Origin: UBA7662 sp036787895
Lineage (GTDB): Bacteria > Bacteroidota > Bacteroidia > UBA7662
Direction of reading: 5' to 3'
DNA: 64,000 nt
Assembly: GCA_036787895.1 (NCBI GenBank)
Contig: DAIQOK010000001.1
Span: 310,001-374,000 of the forward strand
The notes under the pieces were generated by a model that searched no databases, had not been told where the DNA came from, and saw only the letters and a program-made list of their open reading frames with translations. Within the stretch, counting starts at the first letter, position 1. Each line of letters opens with the position of its first letter. Shown piece by piece: positions 7,542-16,484 of the stretch. The position numbers were made by a program, and so were the translations under genes.

Positions 7542-9824
7542 ATGGTGAAATACATCATTCGCTGGGCCAAACCCATACTTATCATCGGGAGCCTCGTGCT
7601 TCTTGTTTCCATATTTTTAGCCAGTCAGCTTGGTTTTAGCTACGAGATAGAGCGTTTTTTCCCGGAAGACGACGATGATGCCAGCTTTATGACTTACTTC
7701 AGAGATAAGGTGGAGCGCGACGACCTTTTCCTGCTCGTTGGTATCGATCATGAAGCTAGTATATACGACAGTAGCTTTCTGGCTAATGTGGCCGACTTTA
7801 CAACTGCTTGCAAACAACTACCGGTAATCGAATCGGCCCATGCCATTACCTCCTTCAAAGAGCCAATCAAAACGCCATTTGGACTAAGTTTTAGAAGTCT
7901 TTTACACATAGATGATCCAGCAAGGTATGCTGAGGATAGTATTACCATCAGTAACGACAGCCGGATTTACAAAAATCTGGTCGCCTCCGACCACAAAGCG
8001 CTCAATGTTATTCTTAGAACAGCACCGGCGCTCACCCAGGATCAGGCCGACAGTTTGAATAATGAATTAGAAAAGCTCATCGCAACCTACGGTTTCACCA
8101 AAGCCCATCTCGCAGGTGTGGCAAATACCCAAAGTATTTTTGTTGCAAAAATCAAAAAAGAGCTGTTATTGTATATCAGCCTGTCTATTTTGATTACAGC
8201 TGTGATCCTTTACTGGCTACACCGTTCCTTCTGGGGAGTAGTCATTCCGCTTACCGCGGTTTTGGCTGCCTTACTTCTTTTCATGGCTTATCTGCAAATT
8301 ACAGCTCAACTGCTCGATATTATGAGCAGTATGTTCCCCATGCTCATGATGATTTTTGGCATGTCGGATCTAATACATCTGCAGAGTAAATACATCGATG
8401 AGATGGAAAAGGGCAAGACACAACACGACGCCATGATTTTTGCCCTGAAGGAAATTGGACTTGCTTTATTGTTAACCTCTATTACGACAGCTGTTGGATT
8501 TGCGGTTTTATTAACCAGCGCCATCCCGGCCATACGTGACTTTGGTGTGAATGCGGCAGTAGGTGTAATGTTGGCCTATGTCATGGTCATAACTTTTGCG
8601 GCCGCCATGCTAAGCCTTTTCCCTGCACACCAACTGCAGCAGTTGAAGAGTCAACGTAAAAACTGGGATCGACTTGCCAATTGCCTTCACCACATTGCCT
8701 TGTATCAAAAAAATAAGGTATGGGGAGTCACGGCTGTTGTAGTGCTCCTTTGTGTGTATGGCATGAGTAAAATTTCAACAAACACCTATTTGCTGGGCGA
8801 TTTACCAGAAAACAGCAAGGTAAGGACTGACTTTATATTTTTTGAAGAGCGTTTTTCAGGTGTCAGAAGTCTGGAACTGGCTGTTTTGCCTGCGCCAGGC
8901 AAAAGCTTATTCGATCTAGAAGTACTGCGTGAAATCGACAAAGTAGCTACCTATCTTGCCGAAAAACATCAGCTTGGCGGCATACAATCACCGGCAGTTC
9001 TTTTTAAAAGTTTAAATAAGTCGTGGACAGGTGGACTCCAAAGTGCCTATACGCTTCCTGAAGATACTAGCCTATACGAACGTTTTGGAAATCTTTTGAT
9101 GAAAGATGGTCGGATGACGCAATTTGCCGTGTTTGACAAAACCGCGGAAATCGGTCGAATCACAGGCCGGATTAAGGATAGTGGATCGGATAGTTTGAGT
9201 TTGGTTATGGCTGAGGCAAGGTCATGGATTACCCAAAACATCCCTGAAAATATTGCTTCCTTTAGGTTTACCGGTTCCGGCCTGATGGTCGATAAAAACA
9301 ACCTTTATCTCCGCAACAACCTGATTCAAAGTTTACTTTTCGCCTTCATTGCCGTAGGTTTCATTTTTGCCCTCCTTTTCCGCGATTGGCGGATGCTTTT
9401 TGTGAGTATTGCACCAAACCTAATTCCCATGCTGATTGCCGCAGCAGCCCTAGGTTTTACAGGCATTGAGCTAAAAGCAGTAACTTCCGTCATCTTTACG
9501 GTTTCCTTCGGTATAGCGGTAGATGATACCATTCATTTTCTTACCCGTTATAAATTAGAAAGAAGTCGCGGTAGCAGTGTAGATGACGCCATACGAGAAA
9601 CTTTTATGGTTAGTGGGAAAGCCATCATACTCACTACCATCATCTTGGTATTTGGTTTCGTAAGTCTGATTTTCAGCGATTTTACCGGCACCTATTATGT
9701 GGGTATACTTGTTTGTATCACCCTGGTGAGTGCACTTCTGGCTGATTTGTTTTTAATTCCCCAGTTATTATACTGGATCAATCCTGGTAGTCGGCAGCCT
9801 GGACTTGATAAGCAGGCCAGGTAA
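7542..9824 (+). CDS. MMPL/RND-superfamily exporter
   Basis: A roughly 760-residue inner-membrane protein of the MMPL (RND) superfamily with two repeats. Each has one membrane helix, a large periplasmic loop and a bundle of about five helices. The first bundle contains MFGMSDLIHLQSKYIDEM and the second VSFGIAVDDTIHFLTRYKLE, matching the conserved G-x-x-x-D-D/Y segment used for proton coupling. Such proteins in Bacteroidota are often annotated as lipid or hopanoid exporters; no substrate can be assigned here. I start at ATG 7542 (MVKYIIRW) because the upstream ATG lies in a terminator. Its 3' end overlaps the convergent peroxidase gene by 47 nt. Confidence 0.85.
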   Translation: MVKYIIRWAKPILIIGSLVLLVSIFLASQLGFSYEIERFFPEDDDDASFMTYFRDKVERDDLFLLVGIDHEASIYDSSFLANVADFTTACKQLPVIESAHAITSFKEPIKTPFGLSFRSLLHIDDPARYAEDSITISNDSRIYKNLVASDHKALNVILRTAPALTQDQADSLNNELEKLIATYGFTKAHLAGVANTQSIFVAKIKKELLLYISLSILITAVILYWLHRSFWGVVIPLTAVLAALLLFMAYLQITAQLLDIMSSMFPMLMMIFGMSDLIHLQSKYIDEMEKGKTQHDAMIFALKEIGLALLLTSITTAVGFAVLLTSAIPAIRDFGVNAAVGVMLAYVMVITFAAAMLSLFPAHQLQQLKSQRKNWDRLANCLHHIALYQKNKVWGVTAVVVLLCVYGMSKISTNTYLLGDLPENSKVRTDFIFFEERFSGVRSLELAVLPAPGKSLFDLEVLREIDKVATYLAEKHQLGGIQSPAVLFKSLNKSWTGGLQSAYTLPEDTSLYERFGNLLMKDGRMTQFAVFDKTAEIGRITGRIKDSGSDSLSLVMAEARSWITQNIPENIASFRFTGSGLMVDKNNLYLRNNLIQSLLFAFIAVGFIFALLFRDWRMLFVSIAPNLIPMLIAAAALGFTGIELKAVTSVIFTVSFGIAVDDTIHFLTRYKLERSRGSSVDDAIRETFMVSGKAIILTTIILVFGFVSLIFSDFTGTYYVGILVCITLVSALLADLFLIPQLLYWINPGSRQPGLDKQAR

Positions 9825-10791
9825 TAAATATACTGTCATCCAGACTTCGTAAAAATGCTATCAATTGCCGTTGCTCCTTGTCGGTTAACCCCAAGGGTTG
9901 AATGGCAGGATGTTTCAGCGGATGGTTTTTGCCGCCAGCGTTAAAATAGCCGATAACCTCTTCCAGGCTTTGGAAAGAACCATCGTGCATATAGGGCGAA
10001 CTGAAAGATAAATTTCTCAGACTGGGTGTTCTGAATTTTCCAAAATCATCCCAATTGTAAGATATCTGTGCTCTGCCTGTATCTATACCTTCACTTGCCA
10101 GCCCAAGATGGTGGAATAAATCATCGCTAAAGGCAGGTGCAGGATGACAAGCTTGACAAGCCAATCGGTCCTGCTGAAACAACTCCCAGCCTGCCTTAGC
10201 CTCGGCCGATAACTCCGCTTTTCCGGCTTGCCACGCGTCAAAAGGACTACTTAACGACACTAAACTCCGCTGAAACCACGCCAAGGCACGCGTTATCGTG
10301 TATGGATCGGCCTCTTGATCATAAACTTCTGCAAAACGCTTTTTATAAAATGAATTAGCCCGCAATCGCATCGTCAGCTCTTCCAACGGCAAATCTAATT
10401 CCCGATGATTTTGCATGGGGGCAAGTGCTACTTGCTCTAATCGGGGTATGCCACCATCTCTAAAAAAACTGGAGCGCCAGAATAGGTTAAACAAAGGTGG
10501 CGTATTGCGAAGACCGGAAGTTTGTTGATCTATACCTCGACTTAACTGCAATCTGTCGCCAAATGCAGCTGAAGCGACATGACAACTACCGCAACTCAAA
10601 CTACTATCACGGGAAACAATAGGGTCATAAAATAAGGTTCGCCCCAATATGATTTGCGCCTTGTGGTTAGCAGCAAGTTGGATGAGGCTGTCGGGGATAC
10701 GATTATTATATGTTTCCGGCAGCTGATAATTTGGCTCAGGAGAAGCGCAGGAAAACATAAAAATCAGCAACAGACAGACCTGTGGTTTCAC
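9778..10791 (-). CDS. Di-heme cytochrome c peroxidase family lipoprotein (MauG/MbnH-like), second copy
   Basis: A 337-residue periplasmic lipoprotein (lipobox Cys15) with two c-type heme sites, CGSCH at 67-71 and CQACH at 212-216, arranged as in bacterial di-heme peroxidases and MauG-type enzymes. The segments FNLFWRSSFFRDGG, KFRTPSLRN and SSPYMHDGSFQSLEEV are the family's conserved blocks; the Met in PYMHDG is a candidate axial ligand. It starts with GTG 3 nt after a paralogue's stop. The MbnP protein two genes upstream suggests that it oxidises a protein partner and does not simply scavenge peroxide. That is inference; a plain peroxidase role remains possible. Confidence 0.88.
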   Translation of the reverse strand: MKPQVCLLLIFMFSCASPEPNYQLPETYNNRIPDSLIQLAANHKAQIILGRTLFYDPIVSRDSSLSCGSCHVASAAFGDRLQLSRGIDQQTSGLRNTPPLFNLFWRSSFFRDGGIPRLEQVALAPMQNHRELDLPLEELTMRLRANSFYKKRFAEVYDQEADPYTITRALAWFQRSLVSLSSPFDAWQAGKAELSAEAKAGWELFQQDRLACQACHPAPAFSDDLFHHLGLASEGIDTGRAQISYNWDDFGKFRTPSLRNLSFSSPYMHDGSFQSLEEVIGYFNAGGKNHPLKHPAIQPLGLTDKEQRQLIAFLRSLDDSIFITWPAYQVQAADYQD

Positions 10792-10794
10792 ATG

Positions 10795-11892
10795 CTATGG
10801 CAAAAAAGGATTTTGGAAAAGAGGATTGTTAATGTAGGCCGTATCGCTAAGGGTGCGTAAAAAGGCTACCAAATCGGCTTTTTGCTGGGCATTCAAGCCC
10901 AAGCCTCCACCCTGCGACTTCATATTCGGATCGAGAGATGGAGAACTTTTTACCCCGCTATTGTAGTGCTCAACCACCTCTTCCAGGGTGGCAAAACGAC
11001 CATCATGCATATAAGGTGGCGTTAGGGCGATATTGCGGAGACTGGGTACTTTAAATTTGCCTTTGTCGAGCGGATTGTTCGTTACAGCCTCATAGCCAAT
11101 GTCGGTAAAAACCGAGTCCAGACCATTATTAAGAAACTGGTTATTGGTAAAAAAGATTGTACCATGACAATGAAAACAATCCCCTCCTGCAGGTCGGCCG
11201 GAGCCTGGCGGACTGAACTCTCCACGAAAAATGTCTAATCCCCGTTGTTCAGCAGCTGATAAACTGACCGTTCCCCGCATAGATAAATCGAACTTAGATT
11301 CACCAGATACATGAGCAAAAATGAACTGCTCCAGAGCTTTGGCCATACGATCTGCTGTAACGTCTTCGGTGCCAAAGGCTTTTCCAAAGCGGATTTTGTA
11401 GGCCGGTATAGCCGCTAATTCCTGTATGGCGTTAGGCAAGGTTTCGTGCATTTCTATTGGATCTTCGATAGGCATCAAAACCTGTTGACGTAAGCTAGCA
11501 GCCCTTCCATCCCAAAAATAGCGGGTGTTCCACATCAGATTAAAAATAGGCATGCTGTTACGTGTACCATTGGTTCCGAGTATACCCGTACTAAAGGCCT
11601 TACCATTATCGGTAAAGGCAAACTGAGGGTTGTGACAACTGGCACACGACTGGGTGTTATCACCCGACAAAAGTGGATCGTAAAAAAGTGCTCGGCCGAG
11701 CTCAATGCCTTGAACTGTTAGCGGATTATCCGCTTTGACAATTGGCCCGGGAAAACCCGGTAAGTTTGGCAAGGTGTAAGCTGTCGGCGCCGGATAATGG
11801 TTGGTTACTGGTGGTTTTGGCTCATCTGGCCGACATGAAGTTAAGCCAATGCTCAATAGCAGTGCAAAGCTGAATAAACCGTTTTTCCTCAT
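10795..11892 (-). CDS. Di-heme cytochrome c peroxidase family lipoprotein (MauG/MbnH-like), first copy
   Basis: A 365-residue lipoprotein (lipobox Cys20) with heme motifs CASCH at 83-87 and CFHCH at 239-243. It shares the same blocks as its downstream paralogue: RNSMPIFNLMWNTRYFWDGR, KFKVPSLRNIALTPPYMHDG and ATLEEVVEHYN. The ATG overlaps the stop of the MbnP-family gene (ATGA), so the two are translationally coupled. The region before heme 2 (FSPPGSGRPAGGD) is longer than in the downstream copy. In Methylosinus, MbnH, a di-heme relative, converts a tryptophan of MbnP to kynurenine; the coupling here suggests the same partnership. Confidence 0.9.
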   Translation of the reverse strand: MRKNGLFSFALLLSIGLTSCRPDEPKPPVTNHYPAPTAYTLPNLPGFPGPIVKADNPLTVQGIELGRALFYDPLLSGDNTQSCASCHNPQFAFTDNGKAFSTGILGTNGTRNSMPIFNLMWNTRYFWDGRAASLRQQVLMPIEDPIEMHETLPNAIQELAAIPAYKIRFGKAFGTEDVTADRMAKALEQFIFAHVSGESKFDLSMRGTVSLSAAEQRGLDIFRGEFSPPGSGRPAGGDCFHCHGTIFFTNNQFLNNGLDSVFTDIGYEAVTNNPLDKGKFKVPSLRNIALTPPYMHDGRFATLEEVVEHYNSGVKSSPSLDPNMKSQGGGLGLNAQQKADLVAFLRTLSDTAYINNPLFQNPFLP

Positions 11893-12653
11893 GGCTTTAA
11901 TTCCACAAAACTCACCATATTCTGCATATTGGCATACAACTGATCGGCTACAGTATCACGAGGGGCACTGTGCGTAAAGCTGGTTTCGGGAGAGATGACA
12001 AAGGCATGGGGCTGAACAAAAAACTGCTTCAAATCCATCTTGAATACAGCGGTAAGGCTGTTCTCCTGCAAATTCAGGTTGATATCCTCCTGGGAATAAG
12101 TAACTTTCAGGTCATCACGACCAAGGTGATAGGCAAAGCCTCCCGGACTGCTTCCGGGGATGTCGTACTGACCTTCAACTTTAATGAAAATATAACCCGA
12201 ATTCCAGGTCCAGTGCATCGATCCGCCAACCATTATGCTCAATGCGTGGTCGTTTGGCCAGGTGCCGGGATCACTGTGATTAGCGATAGAATCAATCCCA
12301 ATGGTAAATCGCAATCCTTCGTAAATACCTTTTGGCACATTTAAAAAACGAAAACTCGCCTTTGCTTCAGCTGTGGGTGATAACAGTCCGTACCCAGTCA
12401 CTTTTATCCAGCTGCCATCTGCCTTTTTAAGCTGTAAATCACTAATAAAATGCTGGATATTGCTGAAACCGACTGTATTTTGCCCGGTTGTATAATTAAT
12501 TTGATTCAGCACCAACGGCTGGGAATCAAATTCATAACGCATTTCCAAAGTCACTGCCCTGTCATCCGAAGGTGTTAAAGGCCCGCCAGTTTTTGGTTCC
12601 GGCTTACAGCTGTACATACCGATAATCAGCCCCAAGAGAATTAACTTTTTCAT
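11889..12653 (-). CDS. MbnP-family (metallo-mystery pair) lipoprotein
   Basis: A 254-residue lipoprotein (lipobox Cys16, MYSC). The core carries the family pattern YEGLRFTIGID, then a 25-residue loop, then MHWTWNSGYIFIKVEG with Trp148 and Trp150. This W-x-W..GY-hydrophobic-LEG segment is the clearest MbnP signature. In the characterised MbnP a tryptophan is oxidised to kynurenine by the partner MbnH and the product binds copper. Which of Trp132, Trp148 or Trp150 would be modified here is unknown. Two di-heme enzymes follow directly, the first overlapping the stop. A box TAAATTTA, one mismatch from consensus, ends 4 nt before the ATG. Confidence 0.85.
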   Translation of the reverse strand: MKKLILLGLIIGMYSCKPEPKTGGPLTPSDDRAVTLEMRYEFDSQPLVLNQINYTTGQNTVGFSNIQHFISDLQLKKADGSWIKVTGYGLLSPTAEAKASFRFLNVPKGIYEGLRFTIGIDSIANHSDPGTWPNDHALSIMVGGSMHWTWNSGYIFIKVEGQYDIPGSSPGGFAYHLGRDDLKVTYSQEDINLNLQENSLTAVFKMDLKQFFVQPHAFVISPETSFTHSAPRDTVADQLYANMQNMVSFVELKP

Positions 12654-12657
12654 ACTT

Positions 12658-12665
12658 TAAATTTA
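12658..12665 (-). promoter_or_regulatory. -7 promoter box of the MbnP-peroxidase operon
   Basis: The minus strand reads TAAATTTA, one mismatch from TANNTTTG. It ends 4 nt before the MbnP start codon. Confidence 0.45.
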
Positions 12666-12678
12666 CGTAATAAAGTAA

Positions 12679-14040
12679 TCAACGCAGCCAGACCGTTTTT
12701 GTGTTCACGAAAGCCAACAAGCCCGGACGTCCGAGTTCACGTCCAAAACCTGAATCTTTTATTCCGCCAAAGGCGAGTAAAGGGTGACTACGCACAAAAT
12801 CGTTGATGAATACCGAGCCAGCTTCTAATCGTTGAAGAAACAGCTGTTGCATGTATTCATTTTGGGTATATACAGCTGCTCCTAAACCAAAACGGCTGTT
12901 ATTGGCTACTTCCAAGGCATGATCGGCATCTTGTACCCGCATTATAGGTGCAATGGGGCCGAAACACTCGTCCACCATGAGTTTCATGTGGGGACTTGCC
13001 TCTGCAATTATCGTAGGTTCGAAGCTGCCCGCATGACCAGGCCAAATCCGGCCACCACACCTTAACTTCCCTCCTTTTTCAATGGCATCTGCCACAAAGG
13101 TTTGCATGTCTGTAATAAACTCAGACTTGGCCAATGGGCCCAGCGTAGTTTGCTCCAAAAGCGGATCTCCAGGCTGCAGTTGTTGTGTTTCAAGTAAAAA
13201 AAGCTCAATAAACCTATCGTATACAGCTTCTTCTACTAAAAACCTTTTGGCGGCGATGCAACTTTGGCCTGCATTTCTGAAGCGCGAAAGGGCTGCATGT
13301 TTTGCTGCTAAGGCCAGGTCTGCGTCACGAAGTACGATAAACGGATCGCTGCCTCCCAATTCAAGTACCGCAGCTTTGATACGTTTAGCGGCTGCAGAGG
13401 CCACCGCCGCTCCAGCTGCTTCACTGCCGGTTAAGCTTACCGCACGAACATCGGGATGGTCAATTACAGCCAAAACAGTTGCACCCGACATATACAGCGG
13501 CTGAAAAACCGCTACAGGAAAACCAGCCTTCAGGAGTAATTCTCCCATGAATTTTGAACAACCGCTAACATTTGATGCGTGTTTCAGTAATACGACATTA
13601 CCCGATAATATGGCTGGCACGAAAAAACGGAATGCCTGCCAAAAAGGAAAATTCCATGGCATCACACCTAAAATTATGCCTAATGGGTTATACTGTTGTT
13701 GAGCCTTTGCGCCTTCGATGAACTGTTGCTCATCCGACAGCCATAACTCAGCATTATCAGCATAAACATCACATAGCCAAGCACATTTCTCTATTTCCAG
13801 CAGGGCTTCCGATAACGGCTTGCCCATTTCGGCGGTAATCAAAGCTGCCGCTTCCTGCGCATGTTTGCGAAGCAAGTGCGCCAGGCGAACAAACAATTCA
13901 ATACGACTATTTAATGGCCAGTAGCGCCAATCTTTGTAGGCGCTATTGGCCTGCTTGACCTTACTCCTCCAACTGGCTTCATCCTCCAGCGGGTAAGTGG
14001 CCAGCACTTCCAACGTCCAGGGATTGACCGATTGCAGCAT
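12679..14040 (-). CDS. NAD(P)-dependent aldehyde dehydrogenase, succinate-semialdehyde dehydrogenase type
   Basis: A 453-residue member of the aldehyde dehydrogenase superfamily. The nucleotide-binding segment LGIILGVMPWNFPFWQ (residues 120-135), the general base Glu227 in LELGGSD and the catalytic Cys261 in NAGQSCIA are all present. The overall sequence resembles GabD-type succinate-semialdehyde dehydrogenases, which feed 4-aminobutyrate carbon into the TCA cycle; substrate assignment is family-level inference. The ATG at 14040 lies 2 nt after the stop of the preceding small gene and is preferred to an in-frame TTG at 14049. No GABA transaminase is nearby. Confidence 0.88.
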   Translation of the reverse strand: MLQSVNPWTLEVLATYPLEDEASWRSKVKQANSAYKDWRYWPLNSRIELFVRLAHLLRKHAQEAAALITAEMGKPLSEALLEIEKCAWLCDVYADNAELWLSDEQQFIEGAKAQQQYNPLGIILGVMPWNFPFWQAFRFFVPAILSGNVVLLKHASNVSGCSKFMGELLLKAGFPVAVFQPLYMSGATVLAVIDHPDVRAVSLTGSEAAGAAVASAAAKRIKAAVLELGGSDPFIVLRDADLALAAKHAALSRFRNAGQSCIAAKRFLVEEAVYDRFIELFLLETQQLQPGDPLLEQTTLGPLAKSEFITDMQTFVADAIEKGGKLRCGGRIWPGHAGSFEPTIIAEASPHMKLMVDECFGPIAPIMRVQDADHALEVANNSRFGLGAAVYTQNEYMQQLFLQRLEAGSVFINDFVRSHPLLAFGGIKDSGFGRELGRPGLLAFVNTKTVWLR

Positions 14041-14042
14041 AT

Positions 14043-14486
14043 TTAGCAATTGAATTCAGCAGGACGTTCAGCTGACCACAAAATGCGTATATCGTCTTTT
14101 TGAAGCAATACAATGCGGAAAGGTGTTGGAAGAACAGTCATTCGCGCGTCTATCGGTCGGCCTTTGGCATCTTCCAATATGGTTTCAACCAAAACACCGG
14201 CATTCGGTCCGATTTCAAACTCATCTTCATTCAAAACCGAAGGAAAATATTCTTTGGCGAGATAGGCTGTAGGTAACAATACCTCCACATCCGGACAAAC
14301 CCGCTTGTGAATTTCTTCGAATATGGCTTCAAGCGTTTCCCCGTATCTCTCATTAAAAGTATCCTCGTATTCATGGATTTCATCTTCCATATCATCGTAG
14401 GCCTCGTCGTTAAAATTGAGTTTTCCGAGCTCATTGCGGAGCTCAATCAGGTCGATCAGATCGCTATTCAGTCGCTTGTAATTCAT
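14043..14486 (-). CDS. Conserved hypothetical acidic protein
   Basis: A 147-residue cytoplasmic protein with a strongly acidic helical first half (residues about 1-60, rich in D, E and N) and a beta-rich second half (LPTAYLAKEYFP, VLVETILEDAKG, PFRIVLLQKDDIRILW). There is no signal peptide and no motif I recognise. It lies directly upstream of the aldehyde dehydrogenase. A perfect -7 box (TAACTTTG) ends 4 nt before its ATG, which supports both that it is a real gene and this start. Function unknown. Confidence 0.75.
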   Translation of the reverse strand: MNYKRLNSDLIDLIELRNELGKLNFNDEAYDDMEDEIHEYEDTFNERYGETLEAIFEEIHKRVCPDVEVLLPTAYLAKEYFPSVLNEDEFEIGPNAGVLVETILEDAKGRPIDARMTVLPTPFRIVLLQKDDIRILWSAERPAEFNC

Positions 14487-14490
14487 GCAG

Positions 14491-14498
14491 CAAAGTTA
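14491..14498 (-). promoter_or_regulatory. -7 promoter box of the hypothetical-aldehyde dehydrogenase operon
   Basis: The minus strand reads TAACTTTG, an exact TANNTTTG match, and ends 4 nt before the start codon at 14486. This predicts a leaderless transcript. Confidence 0.6.
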
Positions 14499-14613
14499 AA
14501 GCTTCCACTTATTTTTTGTGTTAATTTCAATTGAAATCGGGACTTTTCTCTTTCCTCCATGAACGGCTAAAAAAGAATTCAATGCCCTGCAAAATTACTG
14601 TCTGCTTTTTAAG

Positions 14614-14621
14614 TAATTTTG
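14614..14621 (+). promoter_or_regulatory. -7 promoter box of rnpB
   Basis: TAATTTTG matches TANNTTTG exactly. Applying the 4-nt spacing seen elsewhere in the window puts the first transcribed base near 14626, just ahead of the P1 stem. Confidence 0.6.
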
Positions 14622-14625
14622 GTTC

Positions 14626-14955
14626 GCGTGATGCGCTTCATCGCTTTGCCTGACGGTAAAGAGGAAAGTCCGGGCAGCACAGAGCACCAGACTCGTGAAA
14701 ATGAGGTCGGGGTAACCTGACAGCCAGTGCCACAGAAAAGTACCGCCTCTTTGGAGGTAAGGGTGAAAACGTGCGGTAAGAGCGCACGACATGAACCAGC
14801 GATGGTTGATGGGGGTAAACCTTCCGGGCTGAAAGACCATGTATACCGGACATAAGTGCTGCTCGCACTGTTTCGGGGGGTAGGTCGCTTAGATAAATGA
14901 TGAAGGTCTTGTTGTATAACAGGATACAAAACCCGGCTTACAGCATCACCAAAAA
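14626..14955 (+). ncRNA. rnpB: RNase P RNA, bacterial type A
   Basis: The catalytic RNA of RNase P, which matures tRNA 5' ends. The conserved 5' core GAGGAAAGTCCGGGC is at about 14660. The 3' core appears as AGATAAATGATGAAGG and ACAAAACCCGGCTTAC at about 14891-14942, close to the universal ACAGAACCCGGCTTAC. The ends pair as P1: GTGATGC (14628-14634) with GCATCAC (14943-14949). The length of about 330 nt fits. The 5' end is set from the promoter box and the 3' end from P1, so both are approximate by a few bases. A terminator follows. Confidence 0.95.
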
Positions 14956-14960
14956 CTAAA

Positions 14961-14986
14961 GGGGGGAATATTTCCCCTCTTTTTTT
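14961..14986 (+). terminator. Intrinsic terminator of rnpB
   Basis: An 8-bp stem including one G-U pair (14961-14968 with 14972-14979), a 3-nt loop and a run of seven T. Confidence 0.85.
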
Positions 14987-15035
14987 CCCACTTTAATGAC
15001 GAACAAGGTTAAATTCGTTCCATCAAACCTGAGCT

Positions 15036-16415
15036 ATGCCACGAATACTCATCATTGATGATGAACGCAGCATCCGATCGACGCTTCGCGAAATATTGGA
15101 ATACGAACAATATGAAGTTGAAGAAGCGCAGGATGGCGTAGAAGGACTGGAGAAAATCCAATCCGGAAATTTTGATCTCGTTTTTTGCGACATCAAGATG
15201 CCGAAAATGGACGGTTTGGAAGTCCTGAGTCAGCTGCAAAAAAGTAACAGTGAAATTCCTGTAATCATGATTTCCGGCCACGGCACAGTCGAAACAGCTG
15301 TCGATGCTACCAAGCTGGGGGCATTCGACTTTATTTCCAAACCACCGGATTTGAATCGTTTGCTAATAACTGTTCGTAACGCCCTGGACAAAAAACACCT
15401 GGTCGTAGAAACAAAAGTACTGAAGCAGCGGGTGTTTAAAACCCAGGAAATTATTGGGGATTCGCCAGGTATTGTAAAGATCAAAGAAACCATCGACCGG
15501 GTAGCACCTACCGATGCACGCATTCTTATCACCGGTGAAAATGGCACAGGTAAAGAACTGGTTGCCCGTTGGATTCATGAAAAAAGTAATCGCAGCAAAG
15601 GTCAGCTTGTTGAGGTAAACTGTGCTGCAATACCTGCCGAACTCATCGAAAGTGAGCTTTTTGGCCATGAAAAAGGTGCGTTCACTTCCGCCATCAAACA
15701 ACGTATTGGTAAATTTGAACAGGCACATGGAGGCACGCTGTTTCTCGATGAAATTGGTGATATGCCCCTATCTGCACAAGCCAAAGTATTGCGGGCCTTG
15801 CAAGAAAACCGGGTAACGCGGGTGGGTGGAGAAAAAGATATTCAGGTTGATGTTCGTGTGGTTGCTGCTACAAACAAAGACCTGGTGAAAGAAATCGAGG
15901 CTGGTAACTTTCGACTCGATTTATACCACCGTTTGAGTGTAATCATCATTCATGTTCCTTCATTGAACAGCCGACAAGAAGATATTCCTTCTATAGCCAA
16001 TCAATTTCTGCAGACAATTTGTGAAGATTATAATGTCCCTGCCAAACAGTTCTCCAAAAAAGGGCTGGAAGCTTTGCAACAATACAATTGGACCGGCAAC
16101 ATCCGCGAACTTCGCAATGTTGTTGAACGATTGGTCATTTTAGGCGGACAAACAATCAGTGATGATGATGTGGTGACTTACACCCAACCTTTGGGACTTG
16201 GACAAAGTAGTGGTGGCTCCTCCTCTGCTTTGGATAATTTACTGGATGATTTCCAGGACTTCCAGCAATTCAAGGACCAGGCAGAGAAGTTGTTTATCGA
16301 GAAAAAACTTAAACAACATCACTGGAATGTAGCAAAAACCGCTGAAGTCATTGGAATTCAACGGAGCCACCTATATAATAAGATAGACCGTTATGGTTTA
16401 AAACGGGAGGATTAA
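15036..16415 (+). CDS. NtrC-family sigma-54-dependent response regulator
   Basis: A 459-residue regulator with three domains. The receiver (residues 1-120) keeps Asp8, Asp9, the phospho-acceptor Asp52 and Lys102. The AAA+ domain (about 139-370) has Walker A GENGTGKE at 167-174 and the sigma-54 contact loop GAFTSA at 214-219, followed by GGTLFLDEIGDMP. The C-terminal Fis-type helix-turn-helix ends WNVAKTAEVIGIQRSHLYNKI. It should remodel sigma-54 RNA polymerase when phosphorylated. No histidine kinase is adjacent, so it is an orphan here and the stimulus is unknown. It ends at a long hairpin terminator. Confidence 0.95.
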   Translation: MPRILIIDDERSIRSTLREILEYEQYEVEEAQDGVEGLEKIQSGNFDLVFCDIKMPKMDGLEVLSQLQKSNSEIPVIMISGHGTVETAVDATKLGAFDFISKPPDLNRLLITVRNALDKKHLVVETKVLKQRVFKTQEIIGDSPGIVKIKETIDRVAPTDARILITGENGTGKELVARWIHEKSNRSKGQLVEVNCAAIPAELIESELFGHEKGAFTSAIKQRIGKFEQAHGGTLFLDEIGDMPLSAQAKVLRALQENRVTRVGGEKDIQVDVRVVAATNKDLVKEIEAGNFRLDLYHRLSVIIIHVPSLNSRQEDIPSIANQFLQTICEDYNVPAKQFSKKGLEALQQYNWTGNIRELRNVVERLVILGGQTISDDDVVTYTQPLGLGQSSGGSSSALDNLLDDFQDFQQFKDQAEKLFIEKKLKQHHWNVAKTAEVIGIQRSHLYNKIDRYGLKRED

Positions 16416-16430
16416 ATACAAGATACAACT

Positions 16431-16470
16431 ACAATTAAAGCTCGTTGTACGCACAACGAGCTTTAATTGT
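16431..16470. terminator. Long hairpin between convergent genes
   Basis: A perfect 18-bp stem (16431-16448 with 16453-16470) with a 4-nt loop, between the sigma-54 regulator and the T9SS cargo gene. The plus strand has only an A tract after it, so on that side it lacks the classic U run; the same A tract, read on the minus strand, precedes the stem. Confidence 0.75.
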
Positions 16471-16484
16471 TAAAAAAGCCGATT

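Noticed and set aside
9778..9824. Overlap of MMPL exporter and peroxidase genes as a possible fusion or error
   Set aside because: Convergent 3' overlap of 47 nt; both proteins keep normal C-termini.
14595..14929. Several minus-strand open frames of 76-106 codons
   Set aside because: They lie antisense to the RNase P RNA, whose conserved core and P1 pairing explain the sequence fully.
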